Source: Nitrospinales bacterium
Lineage (GTDB): Bacteria > Nitrospinota_A > UBA7883 > JACRGQ01
Length of the DNA stretch: 47,952 nt
Direction of reading: 5' to 3'
Assembly: GCA_023248535.1 (NCBI GenBank)
Contig: JAHFEJ010000013.1
Coordinates: forward strand, 1-47,952
Part shown: positions 29,033 to 37,154 of the stretch, in pieces
How the letters are laid out: each line of letters starts with the position of its first letter
Numbering within the stretch: the first letter of the stretch is position 1
Notes under the pieces: generated by a model
The model's input: the letters and a program-made list of their open reading frames with translations, nothing else
The model's database searches: none
What the model was told of the DNA's origin: nothing
Made by a program: the position numbers and the translations under genes

Positions 29033-29989
29033 TTAAAATTCCCCGTGGGCGATGACGCACTCTTCGCAGCTATCGGGGAAAATGACGACCAGAACCCCCT
29101 TATCGATCCGCGCCGCCAGCTTCATCGCCCCCGCCAAGGCCGCGCCGGATGAGGTGCCAACCAGCAATCCTTCTTCATCTTCGATGCGGCTGACCATGTG
29201 GTACGCCTCGTCGGTGGTCACCGATATTTTCTCGTCGTATACCGATGTATCGTAGATGCCCGGCACGATAGAGCTTTCCATGTGCTTCAATCCCTCGATG
29301 CCGTGCAGGCTTTCCGCCGGTTCCACCGCATACGATTTCAGGCCCGGATTGAGCGCCTTCAGCCCGCGGCTGGTTCCCATCAACGTTCCCGAAGTCCCTA
29401 TACCGGCGAGAAAATGCGTCACCCGTCCCTTGGTTTGTTCATGTATCTCCCGCGCGGTGGTGTCGCGGTGCGCCATCCAGTTCGAGGGGTTGTTGTACTG
29501 GTCCGGGAGAAAATACTTGTCCGGATTCTCATTATAAAGCTTCCGGCAAAGCTTGATGGCCCCGTCGGATTGCTCCATCGGATCCGAAAGGATGAGGTTC
29601 GCCTTGAACTGCTTCGCCATGATCCCTTTGCGCGCCTTGCAGACGTTGCCGGGCAGGACGAGGTTCACTTTGAAGCCGAGGATCCGCCCAATGAGCGCGT
29701 ACGCCACGCCGGTGTTGCCGCTGGTGGAGTCGATCAGTTCCATGCCGCGCTTGAAGGCGCCGCTGGCCAACCCGTCGCGCACCATCCGCAACGCCGGGCG
29801 CGCCTTCACGCTGCCGGCCGGGTTGACCCACTCGGCCTTTGCGTATATTTCTATATCCTTGTTGCCGAAATCCTTGACGATGTTCCGTATTTTGAGCAGG
29901 GGGGTGTTGCCAATGCGGTCAAGCACCGCCTCTTCGTAGTTGGTGATAACCGGCACCCGTAGTTCGGGGGGCAGCTGCGTTGCTTTCAT
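29033..29989 (-). CDS. PLP-dependent cysteine synthase (CysM/CysK family)
   Basis: The 318 aa enzyme belongs to the O-acetyl- or O-phosphoserine sulfhydrylases. The PLP lysine is in NPAGSVKARPA at about 57-67, the serine-binding loop is STSGNTGVAYA near 88-98, and the phosphate loop is GIGTSGTLMGT. Its operon encodes a MoaD/CysO-like carrier, an E1-like activator and DsrE proteins. This argues that it uses a protein thiocarboxylate as sulfur donor, as Mycobacterium CysM does with CysO, rather than free sulfide; that is inference. GAAGAG precedes the ATG. Confidence 0.9.
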   Translation of the reverse strand: MKATQLPPELRVPVITNYEEAVLDRIGNTPLLKIRNIVKDFGNKDIEIYAKAEWVNPAGSVKARPALRMVRDGLASGAFKRGMELIDSTSGNTGVAYALIGRILGFKVNLVLPGNVCKARKGIMAKQFKANLILSDPMEQSDGAIKLCRKLYNENPDKYFLPDQYNNPSNWMAHRDTTAREIHEQTKGRVTHFLAGIGTSGTLMGTSRGLKALNPGLKSYAVEPAESLHGIEGLKHMESSIVPGIYDTSVYDEKISVTTDEAYHMVSRIEDEEGLLVGTSSGAALAGAMKLAARIDKGVLVVIFPDSCEECVIAHGEF

Positions 29990-30004
29990 CTCTTCATTTC
30001 CTCT

Positions 30005-30346
30005 TCAGTGGATGAATGCATCGGCTTCGCTGATCAGCGCGCCGGCATCCGCCGCTTGTATTACTTTCATTTTCGCCGCCACATCGGGCAGGTAACCGAA
30101 ACCGTCCCCTGTTTCCACATGCATGCGCGCACCCAGCCGCGCCAGCATCGATACGTGCTTGTTCACCGGCTGCATATGCGCCGCGGACTCTTCCAGCTTT
30201 TCCAGCGCGCGCCGCCCGTTCCCCATGAACAGCAGGTGCACTTCGTTTTCGTCGTTCAATGTAAGGCCGAGGCTCATCCGCAGTTTTTCGGCGGTATTGT
30301 TCGTCCCCAGCGGGAACTCCGTGAAGAGAACCGCTATCTTTTTCAT
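30005..30346 (-). CDS. DsrE/TusC-type family protein
   Basis: The 113 aa protein is a DsrE-fold member: MKKIAVLFTEFPLGTNNTAEKLRMSLGL and EVHLLFMGNGRRAL are typical strand-helix segments. No cysteine is present, so it cannot itself hold persulfide and may be structural, as TusC is in the TusBCD complex. It starts in a four-base ATGA overlap with the preceding DsrE gene. Confidence 0.75.
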   Translation of the reverse strand: MKKIAVLFTEFPLGTNNTAEKLRMSLGLTLNDENEVHLLFMGNGRRALEKLEESAAHMQPVNKHVSMLARLGARMHVETGDGFGYLPDVAAKMKVIQAADAGALISEADAFIH

Positions 30347-30660
30347 GCGAACGCCAGATACCGGGTTGCGTCGTTGACGATGTTGGCATGGTCGAACTGG
30401 CTGCCGTAATTGAATTTTTCATTGCGGTGCGCCTTCAGCTCGCCGGCGTTGTGGGCGCAGACGGTGATGGCCGCCCCTTTATCCGCCAGCGCGTCAAGCG
30501 CCGGAACCGCGGCGTTCAACACTCCCCGGTGCATGAGGAATATTTCCACGCCAATCCCTTTCTCTATCGCCGCCCCGGCCAGGCCGATCACGTTGTGGAT
30601 GTCCTGGCTGTCGGGCCCGGTCATCACGAGAAAGCCGAGTTTTCTATCCTTCGTGTCCAA
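30343..30660 (-). CDS. DsrE/TusD-type family protein
   Basis: The 105 aa protein has DsrE-fold features: KLGFLVMTGPDSQDIHNVIGLA, then GVEIFLMHRGVL and ITVCAHNAGEL. The cysteine in the last segment (near residue 79) is at the place where TusD/DsrE carry their sulfur-accepting Cys. It overlaps the E1-like gene by 17 bases and the next DsrE gene by four. Together with the TusC- and TusB-like proteins it may form a TusBCD-like complex. Confidence 0.75.
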   Translation of the reverse strand: MDTKDRKLGFLVMTGPDSQDIHNVIGLAGAAIEKGIGVEIFLMHRGVLNAAVPALDALADKGAAITVCAHNAGELKAHRNEKFNYGSQFDHANIVNDATRYLAFA

Positions 30661-31459
30661 TCGGCACTCCGCAAAACTGCTCGTAGTCGATCAGCTTGGT
30701 GATCGTTTTGTGTTCGCCGCAGATCGGGCACTTCGGATCTTTGCGCACCTTCAGCTTCCGCGTTTCCGCTTTGAGGGCATCATAGAGAAGCAGCTTGCCA
30801 ACCAACGGTTCGCCGATGCCGAGTATCTGTTTGATGACCTCGACCGCCTGCAGGTTCCCAACCACTCCCGGCAGAACGCCAAGTACGCCGGCCTCTTGGC
30901 AGCTCGGCACCATTCCCGGCGGCGGCGGCTCCGGGTACATGCACCGGTAGCACGGCCCCTCGGGGGATTTGAAAACGGTCACCTGTCCTTCGAACCTGAA
31001 TATCGATCCGTGCACGTTCGTCTTGCCAAGCAACACGCAGGCATCGTTCACGAGATAGCGGGTGGGGAAGTTGTCGCAACCATCGGCGATGATGTCCCAC
31101 TCTTTAAAAATATCGAGCACGTTGGTGCTGTCGAGACGCGTGTTGTAGGTGGTCACCTTCACGTCGGGGTTCAGCCCGTTGATGCCGTCTCTGGCCGAAT
31201 CAACTTTCAAGCGGCCGATGTCCGCCGTCGAATGGATGATCTGCCGCTGCAAATTGGAATTATCAACCACGTCGAAATCAATAATGCCAAGGTTGCCAAT
31301 TCCCGCGGCGGCCAGATAAAGGGCAAGCGGGGAACCAAGCCCACCGGCTCCGAGCAGAAGAACCTTTGCGCCAAGCAGTTTTTCCTGCCCCTTCCCCCCA
31401 ACCTCCGGGAGAATGATATGTCTGGCATATCTTTTTACCTGTTCCGGGGTGAATTTCAT
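30644..31459 (-). CDS. MoeB/ThiF-type E1-like adenylyltransferase
   Basis: The 271 aa protein adenylates the C-terminal glycine of ubiquitin-like sulfur carriers. It has the nucleotide motif LLGAGGLGSPLALYLAAAG near 32-50, the FDVVDNSNLQRQ segment, the zinc cysteines CYRCMYPE and CPICG, and the loop CQEAGVLGVLPGVVG. There is no rhodanese domain, so thiolation must come from elsewhere, plausibly the DsrE/TusA proteins in the operon. The partner carrier is the gene immediately upstream (31504-31788). Confidence 0.93.
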   Translation of the reverse strand: MKFTPEQVKRYARHIILPEVGGKGQEKLLGAKVLLLGAGGLGSPLALYLAAAGIGNLGIIDFDVVDNSNLQRQIIHSTADIGRLKVDSARDGINGLNPDVKVTTYNTRLDSTNVLDIFKEWDIIADGCDNFPTRYLVNDACVLLGKTNVHGSIFRFEGQVTVFKSPEGPCYRCMYPEPPPPGMVPSCQEAGVLGVLPGVVGNLQAVEVIKQILGIGEPLVGKLLLYDALKAETRKLKVRKDPKCPICGEHKTITKLIDYEQFCGVPIGHEG

Positions 31460-31503
31460 AATCCTGCCTGCTCCGATCCTAATATCGTTTTTTCTATAAT
31501 GAC

Positions 31504-31788
31504 TTATTGAATAGACCCGCCGGCAATTGCCGGAATTATGGAAATAGTATCCCCATCCTTTACCGTCGAGTTATCAGAATCAATAAACCTGATGTCCTCT
31601 TCATTAATATATAGATTAATAAAGCGCCTAAGCTCTCCATCCTCCGAGTAAAGCTTCTCTTTGAAGCCAGGATAGTTACTTTCCAAGTGATCAATTACCT
31701 CTTTAATTGTTGTTCCACTGGCAGATACATCGCCTTTACCTCCAGTTAGCCTTTGCAATGGGGTTGGAATTCTAACATTAATAGCCAT
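31504..31788 (-). CDS. MoaD/ThiS/CysO-like sulfur carrier protein with C-terminal extension
   Basis: The 94 aa beta-grasp carrier starts MAINVRIPTPLQRLTGGKG after a strong AGGAGG; a longer frame from 31887 would overlap thrC. INLYINEEDIRFIDSDNSTV and VKDGDTISIIPAIAGGS match the MoaD/CysO family. The protein does not end in the activatable Gly-Gly: three residues, SIQ, follow. A protease, such as a JAMM-type enzyme like Mec or HcyD, would have to trim the tail. None is encoded in this window. Confidence 0.9.
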   Translation of the reverse strand: MAINVRIPTPLQRLTGGKGDVSASGTTIKEVIDHLESNYPGFKEKLYSEDGELRRFINLYINEEDIRFIDSDNSTVKDGDTISIIPAIAGGSIQ

Positions 31789-31819
31789 CACGCCTCCTAT
31801 AGCTTTTTTCTTATGATTT

Positions 31820-33043
31820 TTATTTATATATTCTCTGAAACTCTTCGAGCTTCGGGTGAATAGTCGGTGGCTCTTCAAGATTCCCATGAAGAACTTCCTG
31901 CGTCTTCAAGCCATTTCCCGTTATGCACATAACGGTTACCGCATTAGGATCGAGCCGTTTTTGATCCAAAAGTTTCTTGGTAACTGAAACCGTCACCCCG
32001 CCCGCCGTTTCGGTAAAAATGCCTTCATGCTCGGCGAGGATTTTTATGCCGTCCACCACTTCCTGATCGCTAACATCTTCCGCCCAACCGCCCGATTCGT
32101 TTATCGTCTTGATGCCGTAATATCCATCGGCAGGATTACCGATCGCGATGGAGCGGGCGATGGTATTGGGCTTTTGCGGCTTAAAGTTTTTCTTCCCCTC
32201 CTTCACCGCGGTGGTGACGGGGGAGCAACCGGTTGCCTGCGCGCCAAAAACCCGCGTCTTCACTTCGGGAATGAAACCAAGCATTTCAAATTCCTTGAAA
32301 GCCCGGTAAATCTTTGTAATGAGCGACGAGCCGGCAATAGGAACTATCACCTGATCCGGCGCCTTCCAGCCAAGCTGTTCGGCGATCTCGTGCCCGTAGC
32401 TCTTGCTGCCATCGCCGTAGTACACCCGTATGTTGATGTTCACAAACGCTATGTTGTATTTCGACGTGATCTCGGTGCAGAGCCGGTTCACATCGTCGTA
32501 GTTGCCAAATACCTTTATCAGTTTCGGCTTGTAAACCTGCGTACCGATTATTTTTCCCGCTTCAAGGTCGGAGGGAACCAGCACCACAGCCTTGAGCCCC
32601 GCGTGCGCCGCGATGGCAGAAACGGAGTTGGCCAAATTGCCGGTGCTGGCGCAGCCGACAGTGTCGTAGCCGAACTCGATCGCTTTTGAGATCGCGGTGG
32701 AGACCACGCGGTCCTTAAAGGAAAGGGTGGGGTGGTTTACCGCGTCATTTTTGATATAGAGGTTGGGCATCCCCCATGCCTTGCCGAGATTTTTGCAGTG
32801 CACAAGCGGCGTATATCCGACGGAGAGCTTTACCGCGGGTTCGCCTTCAATGGGGAGCAGTTCTTTGTAACGCCACATGTTCGGAGGGCGCGAAAGAATC
32901 TTTTCCTTGGTGATGGATTTTTTTATTTCACCGTAATTGTAATCAACCTCAAGCGGACCAAAGCACTCTTCGCAAACGTACTTCGGTTCAGCTTTGTACG
33001 GTTTACCGCATTCGCGGCATTTCAGGCCGTTAACAAGTCCCAT
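31820..33043 (-). CDS. thrC: Threonine synthase-like PLP enzyme
   Basis: Threonine synthase converts O-phosphohomoserine to threonine. The 407 aa protein has an N-terminal zinc-ribbon (CRECG...CEECFG), the PLP lysine in LSFKDRVVS, and the phosphate loop CASTGNLANS. The ATG at 33043 is preferred because the family usually begins just before the ribbon; an ATG at 33061 would add six residues. It is the first gene of an operon devoted to protein-bound sulfur transfer, 31 bases before the carrier gene. This raises the possibility that it, or its substrate phosphohomoserine, is used in homocysteine formation. That is speculation; threonine synthesis is the safe call. Confidence 0.88.
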   Translation of the reverse strand: MGLVNGLKCRECGKPYKAEPKYVCEECFGPLEVDYNYGEIKKSITKEKILSRPPNMWRYKELLPIEGEPAVKLSVGYTPLVHCKNLGKAWGMPNLYIKNDAVNHPTLSFKDRVVSTAISKAIEFGYDTVGCASTGNLANSVSAIAAHAGLKAVVLVPSDLEAGKIIGTQVYKPKLIKVFGNYDDVNRLCTEITSKYNIAFVNINIRVYYGDGSKSYGHEIAEQLGWKAPDQVIVPIAGSSLITKIYRAFKEFEMLGFIPEVKTRVFGAQATGCSPVTTAVKEGKKNFKPQKPNTIARSIAIGNPADGYYGIKTINESGGWAEDVSDQEVVDGIKILAEHEGIFTETAGGVTVSVTKKLLDQKRLDPNAVTVMCITGNGLKTQEVLHGNLEEPPTIHPKLEEFQRIYK

Positions 33044-33061
33044 GTGCCCCGAAATCCTCAT

Positions 33062-33472
33062 TCTTAGTTAAACGTCATTTTATATAAGATACCGCCAGCG
33101 GAGGAAAGGAGCGCCATCCTCCTTGGCAAATTAACTCAAGTAACGAATTCTAAAGTACCCTAGTATTTTTGTCAAGTTTTAATATGTCTTGCCATAGGGC
33201 TGCAAGTGAAAGGTTTATGCCTGATTTTTTGAGGTTGGTTGAAGTCATTGAGGGGGATAAGGTCGGCGGAACATTTAAAAGTAACCACAAACGCCTTATG
33301 GTCAAGGGAATGGCCTACTTTGAAATTCATTCGAATGCTTCACAAGAGGTGGCGAGACCGTCATATTGCTCAAAGCGACGTGTTACATCATTTTGTATTT
33401 TTGTTATTTAAAAACGCACATCCTAATTGTTTGTTGCGCTACTTCTTTTATTTTTTATATATGTAGTTTTGC
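33062..33472. other. AT-rich gap between divergent thrC and microcompartment operons
   Basis: Bases 33062-33110 probably hold the thrC promoter (a TATATAA-like stretch is visible). An 80-codon plus-strand frame at 33169-33411 lacks a ribosome-binding site and family resemblance; it may be a decayed gene. Nothing else is supported here. Confidence 0.5.
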
Positions 33473-33501
33473 TTGACTTAATCTTTCCACCGGCCTATAA
33501 T
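33473..33501 (+). promoter_or_regulatory. Promoter of the microcompartment operon, leaderless arrangement
   Basis: TTGACT (33473-33478), an exact 17-base spacer and a perfect TATAAT (33496-33501). The ATG of the RpiR gene follows after seven bases with no Shine-Dalgarno sequence. It is the best promoter in the window and probably drives the whole operon, because the following genes have gaps of at most 32 bases. Confidence 0.75.
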
Positions 33502-33508
33502 TTTTCCT

Positions 33509-34390
33509 ATGGCTGGTCTCGCGGTTTCGGAGCTATCTGATCACAAAGGGCTTCTCGTTCGTCTTCGCGGCATCCGCTCTTCGTTAAAAAACGCCGAGCG
33601 GCTTGTGGCCGATCTGTTTCTCAACCATCCGGCAAAGGTTCTTGGCTACACCGTCGCCGAAGCTGCCGCTCACGCGAAGGTGAGCGAAGCAACCGTCATC
33701 CGGTTTTGCCGCACACTCGGTTTTGAGGGATACCAGGATATTAAATTCCAGATCGCGCGCGAGCTGGTTGTTCCCACGCGCTCTTTCACCGGCGAAGAGG
33801 TGATCGAAGGGGATTCGCCCGGCGAAGTGATGCAGAAAGTTTTCGCGTTCAATGTGCAAACGTTGCAGGAAACGTTGGAGGTGCTGGACGCGCAGGCGCT
33901 GGAACGCGCCTCCGATATTTTGGACAAAGCGGCGAAAGTGATCGTCATCGGCGTCGGCACTTCCGGCGCGAACGTGCAAGACGCCTATAACAAGCTGTTC
34001 CGCCTCGGCCTCAATGTGGTGGCGCAAAGCGACTCCCACTTGCAGATGATGGAGGCCTCTCTCCTCGGCCCCGACGGCGCGGTGCTGGCGATAACCCATT
34101 CCGGCCGCACGCGAGATCCGGTGGAAACGCTGGCAGTGGCGAAGCGGGCGGGGGCCAAGACGGTGGTCATCACCAGCAACCCGCGCTCGCCGGTCGCGGC
34201 GCAGGCGGACGTGGTGCTGCTCACTTCTTCGCGCGAGACCGCGTTCCGCGGCGAAGCGATTGCGTCGCGCCTGGCGCAGATGAGCATCGTCGACGCGCTG
34301 TATACCCTCATTCGCATAAAAGGCCGCGGGCGCGCCATCGCCGCGGAAAAAAAGATAGAAGCGGTCATAGGACAGAAACAGATTTTGTAA
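33509..34390 (+). CDS. RpiR-family transcriptional regulator with SIS domain
   Basis: The 293 aa protein has an N-terminal helix-turn-helix of the RpiR type (AEAAAHAKVSEATVIRFCRTLGFEGYQDIKFQIAREL, about residues 50-88) and a C-terminal SIS sugar-phosphate-binding domain with VIVIGVGTSGANVQDAYNKL and LAITHSGRTRDPVETL. RpiR regulators respond to phosphosugars. It is six bases upstream of the first shell gene and the first cistron of the operon, so it is the likely local regulator, sensing the phosphorylated substrate of the aldolase. Whether it represses or activates is not visible. Confidence 0.93.
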   Translation: MAGLAVSELSDHKGLLVRLRGIRSSLKNAERLVADLFLNHPAKVLGYTVAEAAAHAKVSEATVIRFCRTLGFEGYQDIKFQIARELVVPTRSFTGEEVIEGDSPGEVMQKVFAFNVQTLQETLEVLDAQALERASDILDKAAKVIVIGVGTSGANVQDAYNKLFRLGLNVVAQSDSHLQMMEASLLGPDGAVLAITHSGRTRDPVETLAVAKRAGAKTVVITSNPRSPVAAQADVVLLTSSRETAFRGEAIASRLAQMSIVDALYTLIRIKGRGRAIAAEKKIEAVIGQKQIL

Positions 34391-34396
34391 GGAGCA

Positions 34397-35035
34397 ATGA
34401 TGATAACCCTGCGGACGTATGTATTTCTCGACAGCCTGCAGCCCCAGCTCGCCACATTTATCGGCAGCACGGCGAAAGGCTTCCCCCCCGTGCCGGGAAA
34501 CGCTTCCCTCTTTGTGGAAATCGCGCCGGGCCTTGCGATCAACCGCATCCTGGATGTCGCGTTGAAGGCGACCAAGGTGCAGCCCGCCGTGCAGATCGTC
34601 GAACGCGCCTACGGCCTGCTTGAAATCCACGAGCAGGACAAGGGGGAGGTCATGTCGGCCGGCAAGGCGATTCTGGACTACCTTGAAGTCAAGGAATCCG
34701 ACCGCATCAAGCCGCACCTCGCCAGCAACGAGATCATCCGCTCGGTGGAGCCGTATCAGTGCCAACTGATCAACCGCAACCGGAGCGGCAGCATGATCCT
34801 TCCCGGCGAGAGCCTCTTCATACTGGAAACCGAACCTGCGGGCTACGTGATCTACGCCGCGAACGAGGCGGAAAAGGCGGCCAACATAAAGCTTATCGAA
34901 GTGCGCCCGTTCGGCGCCCTCGGCCGGCTTTATCTCTCCGGACCGGAATCGGAAATTGATTCCGCGGCGGAAGCGGCCATCAAAGCGATGAACAGCCTTG
35001 AAGGCGTCCCCTTCAAGGGCGGTAAAAAAGAGTAA
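34397..35035 (+). CDS. CsoS1D-like tandem-domain shell protein (BMC-T)
   Basis: The 212 aa protein has two permuted BMC domains and closely resembles carboxysomal CsoS1[37 protein letters not shown] and [20 protein letters not shown]. CsoS1D trimers stack face to face and have a large gated pore; the gating Glu-Arg pair is present as Glu69-Arg70. It should form the route for bulky substrates or cofactors through the shell. GGAGCA precedes two adjacent ATGs. Its presence in a catabolic locus instead of a carboxysome is consistent with other metabolosomes that use this class. Confidence 0.92.
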   Translation: MMITLRTYVFLDSLQPQLATFIGSTAKGFPPVPGNASLFVEIAPGLAINRILDVALKATKVQPAVQIVERAYGLLEIHEQDKGEVMSAGKAILDYLEVKESDRIKPHLASNEIIRSVEPYQCQLINRNRSGSMILPGESLFILETEPAGYVIYAANEAEKAANIKLIEVRPFGALGRLYLSGPESEIDSAAEAAIKAMNSLEGVPFKGGKKE

Positions 35036-35067
35036 ATAACCTTTAATTGTAAACAGGAGGATTTGGT

Positions 35068-35382
35068 ATGGCTGAAGCGCTTGGATTGATCGAAACAAAG
35101 GGATTCACCGGCATGGTTGAGGCGTCCGACGCGATGGTGAAAGCCGCGCGGGTGGAGCTGGTCGGCTATGAAAAAATCGGCGGTGGATTCGTTACCGCCA
35201 TCGTGCGTGGCGACGTTGCCGCCGTGAAGGCGGCCACCGAAGCTGGCGCGCGCGCCGCCGAAAAAGTGGGCGAGCTGGTCAGCGTTCACGTAATTCCGCG
35301 GCCGCACGCCAACATCGATCTCGTGCTGCCGCTTGGCCGCCTTGATGAGGCCCGCAAGGAAACCAAAGGGCAGAAAGGCTAA
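35068..35382 (+). CDS. Hexameric shell protein (BMC-H)
   Basis: The 104 aa protein is a canonical BMC-H (PduA/CcmK type): [48 protein letters not shown] and VHVIPRPH. It is the only BMC-H in the locus and so must form the bulk of the facets. CAGGAGG with a good spacer gives the strongest ribosome-binding site of the operon, fitting the need for many copies. Confidence 0.97.
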   Translation: MAEALGLIETKGFTGMVEASDAMVKAARVELVGYEKIGGGFVTAIVRGDVAAVKAATEAGARAAEKVGELVSVHVIPRPHANIDLVLPLGRLDEARKETKGQKG

Positions 35383-35385
35383 GCC

Positions 35386-35697
35386 ATGATGTTCGGCAGA
35401 ATAACCGGCACCGTGGTCGCCTCGCGCAAGGACGAGAAACTGGATGGATTGAAACTCCTTCTCGTCCAGCAGGTGGACGCCTACGGAAAAATCACGAACA
35501 ACTACGTCGTGGCCGCCGACAGCGTGGGGGCGGGCAAGGGAGAGGTTGTCCTCTTCGCCACCGGCTCGTCCGCGCGGCAGACCACAAAGACCGAAGGAAG
35601 GCCCGTCGACGCCGTCATCATGGCGATTGTCGATACCTGGGAAATCAACGGCGAGGTGATGTACGACAAGTACACCGCCGATGCCGGAATGAAATAA
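35386..35697 (+). CDS. Pentameric vertex protein (BMC-P, EutN/CcmL family), first copy
   Basis: The 103 aa protein starts MMFGRITGTVVASRKDEKLDGLKLLLVQ and has AADSVGAGKGEVVLFATGSSAR and AVIMAIVDT, all EutN/CcmL hallmarks. Pentamers close the vertices of the shell. It is three bases after the BMC-H gene. Confidence 0.96.
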   Translation: MMFGRITGTVVASRKDEKLDGLKLLLVQQVDAYGKITNNYVVAADSVGAGKGEVVLFATGSSARQTTKTEGRPVDAVIMAIVDTWEINGEVMYDKYTADAGMK

Positions 35698-35711
35698 GAA
35701 GGCGGTAAACC

Positions 35712-37154
35712 ATGCAATTCGGTGAAGAGCAGATAACCGCCGCCGTGGAGCGGGTGGCCAAGCGGCTTGCCGCGACCGGCGCGCTGAACGCCCCCGCGCG
35801 CGCGGCGGCCCCTTCGCAATCGGCCTCTATGGGGGTATTCGCCACCATAGCGGATGCGGTCTCGGCGGCCACCGCGGCCTTCCGCTCGCTTGACGCCACA
35901 CCTCTGGAAGCGCGCGTCCGCATTATCGAGGCTATGCGCCGCGCGGCGCTTGCCAACGTGGAGCAATTGGCCCGCATGGCGGTGGATGAAACCGGATTGG
36001 GACGCTACGAACACAAGCTGGTAAAAAACCGCCTCGCCATCGCCAAAACCCCCGGCATCGAGATACTCAAGACCGAAGCCTGGACGGGCGACGACGGCCT
36101 CACGTTGCTGGAGCGCGCCGCGTACGGCGTCATCGGCTCCATCACCCCCTGCACCAATCCCACGGAAACGATCATCAGTAACGCGATAGGCATGATAGCC
36201 GCCGGCAACGCGGTGGTCGTCAACGCCCATCCCACGGCGAAGAAAGTAACGCTCTTCACCATCGACCTGCTGAACCGGGCGATAGTTGAAGCGGGCGGCC
36301 CTCCGAACCTCATCGCAACCGTCGCGGTGCCCACCATTGCCAGCGCCAACGAGCTGATGAAACACCCCGGTATCGCGCTTCTGGTGGTCACCGGCGGCCC
36401 GGCGGTGGTGGGCGCGGCGATGGCAAGCGGCAAAAAGGTGATAGCCGCCGGACCGGGCAACCCCCCGGTGGTGGTGGATGAAACCGCCGACCTTGCCAGC
36501 GCGGCCCGCTGCATCGTTGAAGGGGCTTCGTTCGATAACAACATCGTCTGCATCGTGGAAAAAGAGATCATCGCGGTGGAGGCCATCGCCGATAAACTTC
36601 TGGCCGAGCTTAAAAAGGCGGGGGCGTATCTCCTCAATACGCAGCAGTTGCGCCGGCTTGAAAAGAAGATCATCAACCGCGCCCCTGTACGCAGCGGCGA
36701 CCATGGCGAAGTCAATAAAGATTGGGTCGGCAAAGACGCCCGCCTGATCCTGCAAGCCATCGACGTGGACGTTAAAGACGACATCCGCCTCATCGTGGCG
36801 GAGGCGGAAAAAGGCGATCCGATCGTGCAGATGGAATTGCTGATGCCGGTGGTCGGCTTAGTCCGCGCCCCCAACGTCAGCGCCGCCATCGACATCGCGG
36901 TGGAGGTGGAGCACGGCTTCCGCCACACCGCCGTGATGCACTCGAAGAACATCGACAACCTCAGCCGGATGGCGCGGGCGGTCAACACCTCCATCTTCGT
37001 GAAAAACGCGCCGTCGTTCGCGGGCCTCGGCGCGGGGGGCGAGGGGTACACCTCGTTCACCATCGCCAGCCCGACCGGCGAGGGCCTCACCACCGCGCGC
37101 CACTTTTCGCGCGAGCGCCGCTGCACGCTTAAGGATTCATTCAGGATCATATGA
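35712..37154 (+). CDS. CoA-acylating aldehyde dehydrogenase of a microcompartment (PduP/EutE type)
   Basis: This enzyme oxidises an aldehyde to acyl-CoA with NAD+ inside the shell. The 480 aa protein has ITPCTNPTETIISNAIGMIAAG, the catalytic Cys280 in SFDNNIVC, and PGNPPVVVDETADL. The first about 18 residues (MQFGEEQITAAVERVAKRLA) form an amphipathic helix followed by an Ala/Pro linker, the usual encapsulation peptide. Its stop overlaps the next gene by four bases. The aldehyde is probably the aldolase product. Confidence 0.95.
   Translation: MQFGEEQITAAVERVAKRLAATGALNAPARAAAPSQSASMGVFATIADAVSAATAAFRSLDATPLEARVRIIEAMRRAALANVEQLARMAVDETGLGRYEHKLVKNRLAIAKTPGIEILKTEAWTGDDGLTLLERAAYGVIGSITPCTNPTETIISNAIGMIAAGNAVVVNAHPTAKKVTLFTIDLLNRAIVEAGGPPNLIATVAVPTIASANELMKHPGIALLVVTGGPAVVGAAMASGKKVIAAGPGNPPVVVDETADLASAARCIVEGASFDNNIVCIVEKEIIAVEAIADKLLAELKKAGAYLLNTQQLRRLEKKIINRAPVRSGDHGEVNKDWVGKDARLILQAIDVDVKDDIRLIVAEAEKGDPIVQMELLMPVVGLVRAPNVSAAIDIAVEVEHGFRHTAVMHSKNIDNLSRMARAVNTSIFVKNAPSFAGLGAGGEGYTSFTIASPTGEGLTTARHFSRERRCTLKDSFRII

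Noticed and set aside
33169-33411. 80-codon frame between thrC and the rpiR gene
   Set aside because: No ribosome-binding site, AT-rich composition and no recognisable motif; at most a decayed gene.
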